Positions 46,921 through 57,909 of a DNA stretch of 64,000 bases are shown here, in pieces (the stretch's first letter is position 1; each line of letters opens with the position of its first letter). The stretch is from Symsagittifera roscoffensis (taxonomy: Eukaryota; Xenacoelomorpha; Acoela; Convolutidae), in the NCBI RefSeq assembly GCF_963678635.1, contig NC_087067.1:28780495-28844494 (forward strand), in the 5' to 3' direction. A model generated the notes under the pieces. The model had not been told where the DNA came from, did no database searches, and saw only the letters and a program-made list of their open reading frames with translations. The position numbers and the translations under genes are program-made.

Positions 46921-48295
46921 GTTTTGGGCCATAATATTTTGTAGGTCTTAAAAGCTCATTGCGCCCGCGATCCTTATGATTTTTTATGGTTTTGTTGCCT
47001 GTGATACAGTTCATTTTGGCATGAAACCAATTGATTTCTTATATATTCGTCCATTTTTGCTTGTTGTTGTTTAGAGCGGTATTTTGGTGCCTATGACACA
47101 GTTCATTTTGGCCCATAATATCTTGTAGATCTTAAATGCTCATTGCGCCTGTCTTAGACGCAGTTCAATTTGGCATGAAACCAATGGATTTCTTATACAT
47201 TTGTCCATTTTTGCTTGTTATTTGGAGGGAAATTTTGGTGCCTATGACACAGTTCATTTTGGCCAATAATATTTTGTAGGTTTTAAAAGCTCATTGCGCC
47301 CGCGATCATTAGGATTTCTTATGGTTTTGTTGCCTGTGACACAGTTCATTTTGGCATGAAACCGATGGATTTCTTATATATTCGTCCATTTTTGCTTGTT
47401 GTTTAGAGGGGTATTTTGGTGCCTATGACACAGTTCATTTTGGCCCATAATATCTTGTAGATCTTAAATGCTCATTGCGCCTGTCTTAGACGCAGTTCAA
47501 TTTGGCATGAAACCAATGGATTTCTTATACATTTGTCCATTTTTGCTTGTTATTTGGAGGGAAATTTTGGTGCCTATGACACAGTTCATTTTGGCCAATA
47601 ATATTTTGTAGGTTTTAAAAGCTCATTGCGCCCGCGATCATTAGGATTTCTTATGGTTTTGTTGCCTGTGACACAGTTCATTTTGGCTTGAAACCAATGG
47701 ATTTCTTATAAATTTGTCCATTTTTGCTTGTTGTTGTTTAGAGGGGTATTTTGGTGCCTATGACACAGTTCATTTTGGCCCATAAAATTTTGTAGGTCTT
47801 AAAAGCTCATTGCGCCCGCGTTCCTTAGGATTTCTTATGGTTTTGTTGCCTGTGACACAGTTCATTTTGGCATGAAACCAATGGATTATTTATATATTCG
47901 TCCATTTTTGCTTGTTGTTTAGAGGGGTATTTTGGTGCCTATGACACAGTTCATTTTGGCCCATAATATCTTGTAGATCTTAAATGCTCATTGCGCCTGT
48001 CTTAGACGCAGTTCAATTTGGCATGAAACCAATGGATTTCTTATACATTTGTCCATTTTTGCTTGTTATTTGGAGGGAAATTTTGGTGCCTATGACACAG
48101 TTCATTTTGGCCAATAATATTTTGTAGGTTTTAAAAGCTCATTGCGCCCGCGATCATTAGGATTTCTTATGGTTTTGTTGCCTGTGACACAGTTCATTTT
48201 GGCTTGAAACCAATGGATTTCTTATAAATTTGTCCATTTTTGCTTGTTATTTGGAGGAGTATTTTGGTGCCTATGACACAGTTCATTTTGCCATG
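46920..48295. repeat. 181-bp satellite, left block with higher-order structure
   Basis: About 8 units of 'gacacagttcattttggc'-containing repeats. Besides normal 181-bp units there is a shorter variant of about 151 bp marked 'cttagacgcagttcaatttg'. Short and long units alternate to give a 332-bp higher-order unit (47110 to 47442), and the third such unit starts 516 bp later (47958). Confidence 0.92.
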
Positions 48296-48299
48296 CCTG

Positions 48300-49660
48300 C
48301 TGCCAATCCGGTCCATATTTGATTTGGTGAATACCAAATCAAAGAGCTAGGTCAAGTGAATTATTAGGCTGGGTCTAGTGATCTTCCAACTTGAAGACAT
48401 CATAAAAATTCCAAGGTTATCTTGCATGATTTTGACCCGAATTTGTTTTGCCCATTGTTCAAAGATTAGATTTTGCCTTTGTATATGTATTTCTAATGTT
48501 TTCAATTTTCAGATTGATTGAACTGATTGAAAACAGAAAAAACCAAATAACGGAAAAAGACAAAATATCCGAAAAAGAAAGTGCTGAAACTTCAGAAAGT
48601 GAGTATTTTTCGTCTGTTAGGACTGCTAATTTGTCTAAACAATCTCCTAGAATTGGTAAGATGTCGCTTGTTAACCTTTTCAATGACGAGTTTGCTATGC
48701 CATCCTGATTTGTAAAAATTCTCAAGCCACCTAGAAAAATTGTCTCGATCTTTACAGCTTTTTGAAAGAGCTCGGATTTTTATTTATGTCAACCAAGAAA
48801 AAAAGGCATGTCAACAAAAAAGTTCTTTCGTGTCGTGGCTTAGCAACGATTATTTCGAATGTCTTTTAAGGTCTATGGAGCAGTAATAATAACATGGAAA
48901 AATATCATAACCCCCACGAGCCATACAAAAAAAAACGAGATAGATTTTGCTTCTAGTACAAAATCAATTATGGCAAATAAGTTTCCTTCGACCAATTTGG
49001 AAGACGGATTAAATCGCTAACGCGTTGAAATCGCTAAATACATCGCGCGTTAATTGTCACAAATTGGCCAAATTAAAACTATAAACCCCATTTGCAAACC
49101 GCATTTGCAAACTTTGCAAAAAATGATCACAGGTGAATTTTTTTTCAAATTTAAGCTCAAGACAACACCTTTTGAATGAAAAAACCTGTTAAAGAATGAA
49201 AGCCGGTTACAGTGCAAGTAGCAAAGAATGTTACGATCATAGTCTACAAAAAACACACAAAAGAGTGAAGTTGATGTGCCTTTTTTCCTATCCAAATTTT
49301 TTCTGTTCAGAACAATGAAAATATGTAAAAACTTTGGATTCGGACGTGTTTTACGATTTTCTTTTGTTATTTTTGAGTAATGTTTAGACCGACTCGACTC
49401 AAAGTGGCTATGTTTTTAGTAACGCCTTCTCGTGTTTGTTCTGTCGTGTTTGTTATCGAAAATGAAGATACAGGTTAGGTTTATCTCCGGAGAGTAGATC
49501 CTTCTCATTTTGGTTACCCATTTTATTTATGTCATGGGAACCACGGCACAAAACGTTACACAGTCAAGTAATCTTACAATCTCGTTTCGATTGCGAAATC
49601 TTAACCGATTGTTACGAAATGCCTGACTGTACCACAACAACTTGAAAAATATTAATGATT
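48300..49660. other. Spacer with one possible exon; dispersed repeat
   Basis: 48513-48598 is bounded by a TTTTCAG acceptor and a GTGAGT donor and encodes a Lys/Glu-rich segment. It could be an orphan exon of the BEN-like or another gene. 48830-49165 is a dispersed repeat inverted relative to 36300-36760. The rest holds nothing I recognise. Confidence 0.4.
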
Positions 49661-49664
49661 GTTG

Positions 49665-50135
49665 GATCGATAGCTGGGTGGATGGATCGCTAGATGGTCA
49701 GAGTGATGTCAGTTTGAATGGACGAACAATTTGATTCGTGGCAAGATGGATGATGCATGGGTATTGGGCTGGCTGGATGGATGGACGGCTGGATATATGG
49801 CAAGGTACAAGAGTGATTTGTTGGTTGAAACGCTAGATGGTTGGATCGCTAGACGGATGATTTTATAGATGGCTCAATGGCTGGTTAAATAGCCAGAGTG
49901 CTAGATTGGGTAGATGGATAAATGGCTGGTTGCATGGATAGATCGATGTCTAGATAACTCAATGAATGGCTGGTTAGAAGGTTTGCTAGATACATGATTG
50001 AATGGTTGGTTGAATGGATGAATGGTTGTATAGATATATGGCTCGAACGATATCTCTAGATGGCTAGTTAGATGAGTGGCTGAAAAGATTGCTAGATGGA
50101 TGAATAAGTAGATGTTTAGATGAATGGATCGATGA
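49665..50135. repeat. Degenerate (GATG)n block
   Basis: About 470 bp of 'gatggatggctggatggctagatgg'-like sequence with many substitutions. It is the reverse-complement motif of the blocks near 4.1-4.5 kb. Confidence 0.85.
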
Positions 50136-50384
50136 CTGCAGATAAGTGTCGTAGCATATGCATATAATAAGATCGTGCCACAACAGCCCCATAGTAGTTT
50201 TCGTGGCTGTAATTTTGCTTTTCACTTTTTTGCAATCTGACTCGATAAAGTTGTAGTGTGATAAACACATTCCGTGTTCTTTTTTTTCATTGTGCTGTCT
50301 GTGTTCTTAAAATGTCAAATGGTAGTTCAGATATCTCATACTCAAAATATTGTTTAGATGTCTCATAACCAAATGATTGTTTAG

Positions 50385-52244
50385 ATGTCTCAAACTCGAT
50401 TTGGTAGGCCAGTCAAAAACCCAATAATGCGCTCTGAGATCAATGCCATTGAGGATAGAGTTAGACAGAAACTCAAAGGTGTTTGGTTGCTTTTATTTTA
50501 TTACCAAGACCAACGGCCAGGAGTTATGGATATTTTGTCGGCCAGTATCCAAATGCCTCTAGATCAGAGAGACGGTATAAAGGTTCGTCAATTTACAGAA
50601 AACTAGTTTAAGGTACTTTCTGAGCTTAAAAGCGTGTCTTTTTAGAAAGATCACGTTGTAACAATAAAAATTTCTGGTGTACTATATGAGGCGAAAGTGT
50701 ATGCAAGAGGGCCGAGGAATAAAATAGATGGATGTCTTATCGACTTGTCCATGGCCTGTGTCAACATTGGAATAGACGAAGAGCCAGGAATTCAATTTCC
50801 CAACTGTGAAGATGAAATAACCTTGACGGAAATTGATGGCACCAATGAGAATGAACTGCCACCTTTAACCAGTCTAAATCCGCCGGAGTTTTGTCTTCCA
50901 ATTGACGAGGAAGAAATTACAGCGGTAAGAATTCATTTGAAATTGAGGTTGGACAAAAATTATAATAGATAGAAAACTAGTATAGAAAATCAATCAAATT
51001 TTTCTAAATCAAGGAGAGAGAAGCCCTGAATGAAGTTCTTCAAGAAGTTCAAGTCTCTGTCTGTCCTCAGCCCTCAATGACCAATGGGGATCAACGTGCT
51101 AATCTGGCACCCGTAAGAAGAAAGCGAAACTTGTTCCATGCATCGGAGTTGTTGACAGATCCTTCCCCAGTCATAAGTCCAAAGAACAGGCTGGTAGCTT
51201 CAACACCACATAATTTTTCGATGCCGGCAAATTATGCACATGAAGCTTCATCAAAGCCAAGTGGGTCTCAAGTTGCCTGCTGCTGTTTGGTGAGCTGTTT
51301 CAATTGACAAGTTTCGGTATTCATAAAAAAACGTAATTGATCCTTAAATCTAAGTGAGGGGTGTTAACACAGTTGTTTTGATTTTTACCAGCAAAAAGAG
51401 CGTGTAGCAATGATGAATATTCTCCAAAATTTGGGAGCAATAGTCGAAAAACACGACAGGATTGTGACAATGATGAACGAGTGTCTCTCAAAAATGTTTA
51501 ATCGTCATGTCGACGAAACTATTCGCATTGAAAAGTCGATGAATCGGATGGTAAGCGGCCTTGAGATTTTATAGATAAATTCAGGGAATGAAATTTAGCT
51601 CTAATTAAGTGAGACTTAGAAGCTTGATTTTTTTAATGAGGAGTGAGGAAAACCAAAAAAGCTGAAAACATGTTTTTTTACTAGGCCAATAAATTCGAGA
51701 TATGGACTGGTAAACCGGTTGCGGAAAATGAACCAGAAACTACTATTGACTGGAATGGAAAGGACCTCTTGCGGTTGACTGCTCTAAACCCCGCAAAGTA
51801 TGGAAGAAAAATAGGACAGCTAATGTGGACCGATAATGAAATTGCTAGTCACATGATTTCGCCTAAAAAGGCCTCGGGACCACACTGTCGCCAACCATTT
51901 GGAGATACACGAAAAGGCATCTGGGCAGGTAATAGTCACTTTTGAAAACAAGAGTTTTCAAAGAAAAAAAAATTTATCGAAGGGACTGTTTTTTTTCGGA
52001 TTAAAATAAGTGTTACAAAATCTGTTCTTTAATTGTTCAAGATGCCATTCGGAAGAAGTACCCTAATAACCCAACTGAGGCGTATGAGGAGGCAAAAGAA
52101 AGTTTTAACCGGTTTGGGCTGGAAATTCAGGCCAGCAGACGTCAACAAGAGCAAGCAGATTTGCAGCGGCAATTCACGCATCGAATGCTGAATCTGCAAA
52201 GCAGCACCGAGACAGATGTCAGCAAGACAAACGAAAACGAATAG
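50385..52244 (+). CDS. BEN-like domain protein, 6 exons, 452 aa
   Basis: Exons 50385-50582, 50646-50924, 51014-51289, 51392-51550, 51685-51928 and 52042-52244 join in phase (1359 nt, ATG to TAG) with GT-AG introns of 63-134 nt. The N-terminal 160 residues contain a V-T-I-K-I-S-G-V-L-Y-E-A-K-V-Y strand pair of unknown fold. Residues 160-250 are a low-complexity S/P/N-rich linker with a basic R-R-K-R patch, and 252-310 a likely coiled coil. Residues about 345-420 (G-R-K-I-G-Q-L-M-W-T-D-N-E-I-A to K-Y-P-N-N-P) resemble a BEN domain, a DNA- and protein-binding domain of chromatin and transposon proteins. A Gln-rich tail follows. The sequence just before the ATG is TGTTTAG, an acceptor-like signal, so an upstream exon or trans-splicing is possible. 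It lies between two satellite blocks. The splicing model is strong; the BEN call is moderate. Confidence 0.72.
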
Positions 52245-52464
52245 ATCATGAATTGTTGGGCTTAAACTCAATATTGATCTAAAAAGCGCTGAAATATTTG
52301 GTTATACTAATAACTCATGAAAGCTCTACTCAACCGTTACAACTCAAACTGAGTGTTTTTGCTGAGACTTCTTATATTATACTTCTTATACTCAAACTGA
52401 GACTTCTTAAACTAATTTTTCAACCACCTGATATCCATTTCTTTGTTAGTAAACTGATAATATA
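52245..52464. other. 3' flank of the BEN-like gene
   Basis: Contains short repeats of 'actcaaactgag' and 'gagacttctta' (52340-52420), then passes into satellite. Confidence 0.5.
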
Positions 52465-55400
52465 GTTTGGCATGAAACCAATGGATTTCTTATAAATTTG
52501 TCAATTTTTGCTTGTTATTTGAAGGGGTACTTTAGTGCCTATGACACAGTTCATTTTGGCCCATAATATTTTGTAGGTCTTAGAAGCTCATTGCGCCCGC
52601 CATCATTAGGATTTCTTATGGTTTTGTTGCCTGTGACAGTTCATTTTGGCATGAAACCAATGGATTTCTTAAAAATTTGTCCATTTTTGCTTGTTATTTG
52701 GAGGGGTATTTTGGTGCCTATGACACAGTTGATTTTAGCCCATAATATTTTGTAGGTCTTAAAAGCTCATTGCGCCCGCGATCATTAGGATTTCTTATGG
52801 TTTTGTTGCCTGTGACACAGTTCAATTTGGCATAAAACCAATGGATTTCTTATACATTTGTCCATTTTTGCTTGTTATTTGGAGGGGTATTTTGGTGCCT
52901 ATGACACATATCTTTTTGGCCCATAAAATTTGTAGGTCTTAAAAGCTCATTGCGCCCGCGATCATTAGGATTTCTCATGGTTTTTTGCCTGTGGCACAGT
53001 TCATTTTGGCATGAAACCAATGGATTTCTTATACATTTGTCCATTTTTGCTTGTTATTTGGAGGGGTATTTGGGTGCCTATGACACAGTTAAATTTGAGC
53101 CATAATATTTTGTAGGTCTTAAAAGCTCATTGCGCCCGCGATCATTAGGATTTCTTATGGTTTTGTTGCCTGTGACACAGTTCATTTTGGCATGAAACCA
53201 ATGGATTTCTTATATATTCGTCCATTTTTGCTTGTTATTTGGAGGGGTATTTTGGTGCCTATGACTTAGTTCATTTTGGCCCATAATATTTTGTAGTTCT
53301 TAAAAGCTCATTGCGCCCGCGATCATTAGGATTTCTTATGGTTTTGTTGCCTGTGACACAGTTCATTTTGGCATGAAACCAATGGATTTCTTATACATTT
53401 GTCCATTTTTGCTTGTTATTTGGAGGGGTATTTGGGTGCCTATGACACAGATCAATTTGAGCCATAATATTTTGTAGGTCTTAAAAGCTCATTGCGCCCG
53501 CGATCATTAGGATTTCTTATGGTTTTGTTGCCTGTGACACAGTTCAATTTGGCATAAAACCAATGGATTTCTTATAAATTTGTCAATTTTTGCTTGTTAT
53601 TTGGAGGGGTATTTTGGTGCCTATGACACAGTTCATTTTGGCCCATAATATTTTGTAGGTCTTAAAAGCTCATTGCGCCCGCGATCATTAGGATTTCTTA
53701 TGGTTTTGTTGCCTGTGACACAGTTCATTTTGGCATGAAACCAATGGATTTCTTATACATTTGTCCATTTTTGCTTGTTATTTGGAGGGGTATTTGGGTG
53801 CCTATGACACAGTTCAATTTGAGCCATAATATTTTGTAAGTCTTAAAAGCTCATTGCGCCCGCGATCATTAGGATTTCTTATGGTTTTGTTGCCTGTGAC
53901 ACTGTTCAATTTGGCATAAAACCAATGGATTTCTTATACATTTGTCCATTTTTGCTTGTTGTTTGGAGGGGTATTTTGGTGCCTATGACACATATCTTTT
54001 TGGCCCATAAAATTTGTAGGTCTTAAAAGCTCATTGCGACCGCGATCATTAGGATTTCTCATGGTTTTTTGCCTGTGAGGCATTTTGGCATGAAACCAAT
54101 GGAGTTCTTAAAAATTTGTCAATTTTTGCTTGTTATTTGGAGGGATATTTTGGTGCCTATGACACAGTTCATTTTGGCCCATAATATTTTTTAGGTCTTA
54201 AAAGATCATTGCGCCCGCGATCATTAGGATTTCTTATGGTTTTGTTGCCTGTGACACAGTTCAATTTGGCATAAAACCAATGGATTTCTTATACATTTGT
54301 CCATTTTTGCTTGTTATTTGGAGGGGTATTTTGGTGCCTATGACACATATCTTTTTGGCCCATAAAATTTGTAGGTCTTAAAAGCTCATTGCGACCGCGA
54401 TCATTAGGATTTCTCATGGTTTTTTGCCTGTGACGCATTTTGGCATGAAACCAATGGAGTTCTTATAAATTTGTCAATTTTTGCTTGTTATTTGGAGGGG
54501 TATTTTGGTGCCAATGACACAGTTCATTTTGGCCCATAATATTTTGTAGGTCTTAAAAGCTCATTACGCCCGCGATCATTAGGATTTCTCATAGTTTTTT
54601 TTGCCTGTGAAACATTTCATTTTGGCATGAAACCAATGGATTTCTTATAAATTTGTCCATTTTTGCTTGTTATTTGGAGGGGTATTTTGGTGCCTATGAC
54701 ACAGTTCATTTTGGCCCATAATATTTTGTAGGTCTTAAAAGTTCATTGCGCCCGCGATCATTAGGATTTCTTATGGTTTTAATGCCTGTGACACAGTTCA
54801 TTTTGGCATGAAACCAATGGATTTCTTATAAATTTGTCCATTTTTGCTTGTTATTTGGAGGGGTATTTTGGTGCCTATGACACAGTTCATTTTGGCCCAT
54901 AATATTTTGTAGGTCTTAAAAGCTCATTGCGCCCGCGATCATTAGGATTTCTTAGGGTTTTGTTGCCTGTGACACAGTTCAATTTGGCATAAAACCAATG
55001 GATTTCTTATACATTTGTCCATTTTTGCTTGTTATTTGGAGGGGTATTTTGGTGCCTATGACACATATCTTTTTGGCCCATAAAATTTGTAGGTCTTAAA
55101 AGCTCATTGCGCTCGCGATCATTAGGATTTCTCATGGTTTTTTTGCCTGTGACACATTTTGGCATGAAACAAATGGAGTTCTTATACATTTGTCAATTTT
55201 TGCTTGTTATTTGGAGGGGTATTTTAGTGCCTATGACACAGTTCATTTTGGCCCATAATATTTTGTAGGTCTTAAAAGCTCATTGCGCCCGCGATCATTA
55301 GGATTTCTTATGGTTTTGTTGCCTGTGACACAGTTCATTTTGGCATGAAACCAATGGATTTCTTATATATTCGTCCATTTTTGCTTGTTATTTGGAGGGG

Positions 55401-57160
55401 TATTTTGGTGCCTATGACACAGTTCATTTTGGCCCATAATATTTTGAAGGTCTTAAAAGCTCATTGCGCCCGCGATCATTAGGATTTCTTATGGTTTTGT
55501 TGCCTGTGACACAGTTCATTTTGGCATGAAACCAATGGATTTCTTATAGATTTGTCCATTTTTGCTTGTTATTTGGAGGGGTATTTGGGTGTCTATGACA
55601 CAGTTCAATTTGAGCCATAATATTTTGTAGGTCTTAAAAGCTCATTGCGCCCGCGATCATTAGGATTTCTCATGGTTTTGTTGCCTGTGACACAGTTCAT
55701 TTTGGCATGAAACCAATGGATTTCTTATACATTTGTCCATTTTTGCTTGCTATTTGGAGGGGTATTTGGGTGCCTATGACACAGTTCAATTTAAGCCATA
55801 ATATTTTGTAGGTCTTAAAAGCTCATTGCGCCCGCGATCATTAGGATTTCTCATAGTTTTTTTGCCTGTGAAACTTTTCATTTTGGCATGAAACCAAGGG
55901 ATTTCTTATAAATTTGTCCATTTTTGCTTGTTATTTGGAGGGGTATTTTGGTGCCTATGACACAGTTCATTTTGGCCCATAATATTTTGTAGGTCTTTAA
56001 AGCTCATTGCGCCCGCGATCATTAGGATTTCTTATGGTTTTGTTGCCTGTGACACAGTTCATTTTGGCATGAAACCAATGGATTTCTTATACATTTGTCC
56101 ATTTTCGCTTGTTATTTGGAGGGGTGTTTTGGTGCCTATAACACAGTTCAGTTTGAGCCATAATATTTTGTAGGTCTTAAAATTTCATTGCGCCCGCGAT
56201 CATTAGGATTTCTTATGGTTTTGTTGCCTGTGACACAGTTCAATTTGGCATGAAACCAATGGATTTCTTATATATTCGTCCATTTTCGCTTGTTATTTGT
56301 AGGGTATTTTGGTGCCTATGACACAGTTCATTTTGGCCCATATTATTTTGTAGGTCTTAAAAGCTCATTGCGCCCGCGATCATTAGGATTTCTTATGGTT
56401 TTGTTGCCTGTGACACAGTTCAATTTGGCATAAAACCAATGGATTTCTTATACATTTGTCCAGTTTTGCTTGTTATTTGGAGGGGTATTTTGGTGCCTAT
56501 GACACATATCTTTTTGGCCCAAAAAATTTGTAGGTCTTAAAAGCTCATTGCGCCCGCGATCATTAGGATTTCTCATGGTTTTTTTGCCTGTGACACATTT
56601 TGGCATGAAACAAATGGAGTTCTTATACATTTGTCAATTTTTGCTTGTTATTTGGAGGGGTATTTTAGTGCCTATGACACAGTTCATTTTGGCCCATAAT
56701 ATTTTGTAGGTCTTAAAAGCTCATTGCGCCCGCGATCATTAGGATTTCTTATGGTTTTGTTGCCTGTGACACAGTTCATTTTGGCATGAAACCAATGGAT
56801 TTCTTATATATTCGTCCGTTTTTGCTTGTTATTTGGAGGGGTACTTTGGTGCCTATGACACAGTTCATTTTGGCCCATAATATTTTGTAGGTCTTAAAAG
56901 CTCATTGCGCCCGCGATCATTAGGATTTCTTATGGTTTTGTTGCCTGTGACACAGTTCATTTTGGCATGAAACCAATGGATTTCTTGTACATTTGTCCAT
57001 TTTTGCTTGTTATTTGTAGTGGTATTTGGGTGCCTATGACACAGTTCAATTTGAGCCATAATATTTTGTAGGTCTTAAAAGCTCATTGCGCCCGCGATCA
57101 TTAGGATTTCTCATGGTTTTGTTGCCTGTGACACAGTTCATTTTGGCATGAAATCAATTT
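52465..57160. repeat. 181-bp satellite, main block, about 26 copies
   Basis: Regular head-to-tail units of 181 bp (for example 'catgaaacca' at 53191 and 53372). Each unit is itself a dimer: 'tgcctatgacacagttcatt' and 'tgcctgtgacacagttcatt' lie about 91 bp apart. Variant units with 'cacatatctttttggccc' recur several times, a second-order pattern. Frames on the minus strand across the units are by-products of the repeat. Confidence 0.96.
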
Positions 57161-57277
57161 GCAGGAAGCGGTTTTTTTCAATTTCTGTCAGTTTGTTTGT
57201 AGAGCATTTTTATAAAATCTCGGCATTAATAAGCATTGTTTTCTTTGAGTAAAGTTGTGTTTTTTTCAAATAGAAGA

Positions 57278-57871
57278 ATGAACTTGATGGACGATGTGGA
57301 CTGGATTATTTTGTCCCATTGTGATGGCCATGTTGTGAAGGAATTGGTAGAATATAACAATCGCCCAGCTGAAACAGCTGTTAATCGAATAAAGTCAACG
57401 CGTCGTTATGAAAATTTACTTAAAAATAATCCGATATGGAGAAATTGTCATAATTTTCTCAAGAAAAGTTATGAAAGTATATCGGATCGATTCAAAATTG
57501 TTCATGATAATTATGGTGGCTATAGGATGCTCTATTGTGGAAACAACGCTCTACCTAGCAAAACTGTGCTCACAGATGGACCTAAAGGGTACCTTGCTCG
57601 TATAAAAGATGACGCTACTACTTTGTCTGTGATTCAAAAAAGCTCAGATAGATCAAAATCCTATCTCATGCTTGGTCCGATACGCTTTCTTAACTCGGAT
57701 TGCGAACCCAATTGCGAGTACGATTTTTCGTCACAGGATACTTATTTAGTGAGATTAAGAACATTAAAAAAAATATCCCCGAACTCAGAATTATTGGTGA
57801 AATATGGTTCAAAATTCTTTGAGGAGGCGGAATGCGCATGCAATACATGTGATTCTCGCAAATTTTTTTGA
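57278..57871 (+). CDS. SET-domain protein, SUV4-20-like
   Basis: ATG at 57278 gives 197 codons. The second half has the signature of the SUV4-20 (KMT5B/C) type SET domain: G-P-I-R-F-L-N-S-D-C-E-P-N-C, then L-R-T-L-K-K-I-S-P-N-S-E-L-L-V-K-Y-G and a C-A-C-N-T-C post-SET cysteine cluster. Those enzymes methylate histone H4 lysine 20. Here the usual N-H-D-C reads N-S-D-C, so activity is uncertain, while the Tyr of the K-Y-G motif is kept. The frame ends TGA at 57869-57871 inside a run of seven T's, exactly where the transposase frame (one base back) opens, so the two may be one polypeptide through a frameshift or an assembly homopolymer error. A T-rich tract ending CAAATAG stands just before the ATG. 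Confidence 0.75.
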   Translation: MNLMDDVDWIILSHCDGHVVKELVEYNNRPAETAVNRIKSTRRYENLLKNNPIWRNCHNFLKKSYESISDRFKIVHDNYGGYRMLYCGNNALPSKTVLTDGPKGYLARIKDDATTLSVIQKSSDRSKSYLMLGPIRFLNSDCEPNCEYDFSSQDTYLVRLRTLKKISPNSELLVKYGSKFFEEAECACNTCDSRKFF

Positions 57872-57909
57872 AACCAGCTTCTGAAGAAGCTTCAACGTCT
57901 TCTTCAAAA

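Noticed and set aside
48459..48725. Minus-strand ORF opposite the possible exon at 48513-48598
   Set aside because: The plus strand has matching splice signals and a Lys/Glu-rich composition; no support for the minus strand.
52850..57059. Repeated minus-strand ORFs of 60-64 codons across the 181-bp satellite
   Set aside because: They recur because the satellite unit recurs; ends vary with point changes and no start or splice context is conserved.
46920..57160. CRISPR array
   Set aside because: Units are contiguous 181-bp repeats without unique spacers, in an animal genome.
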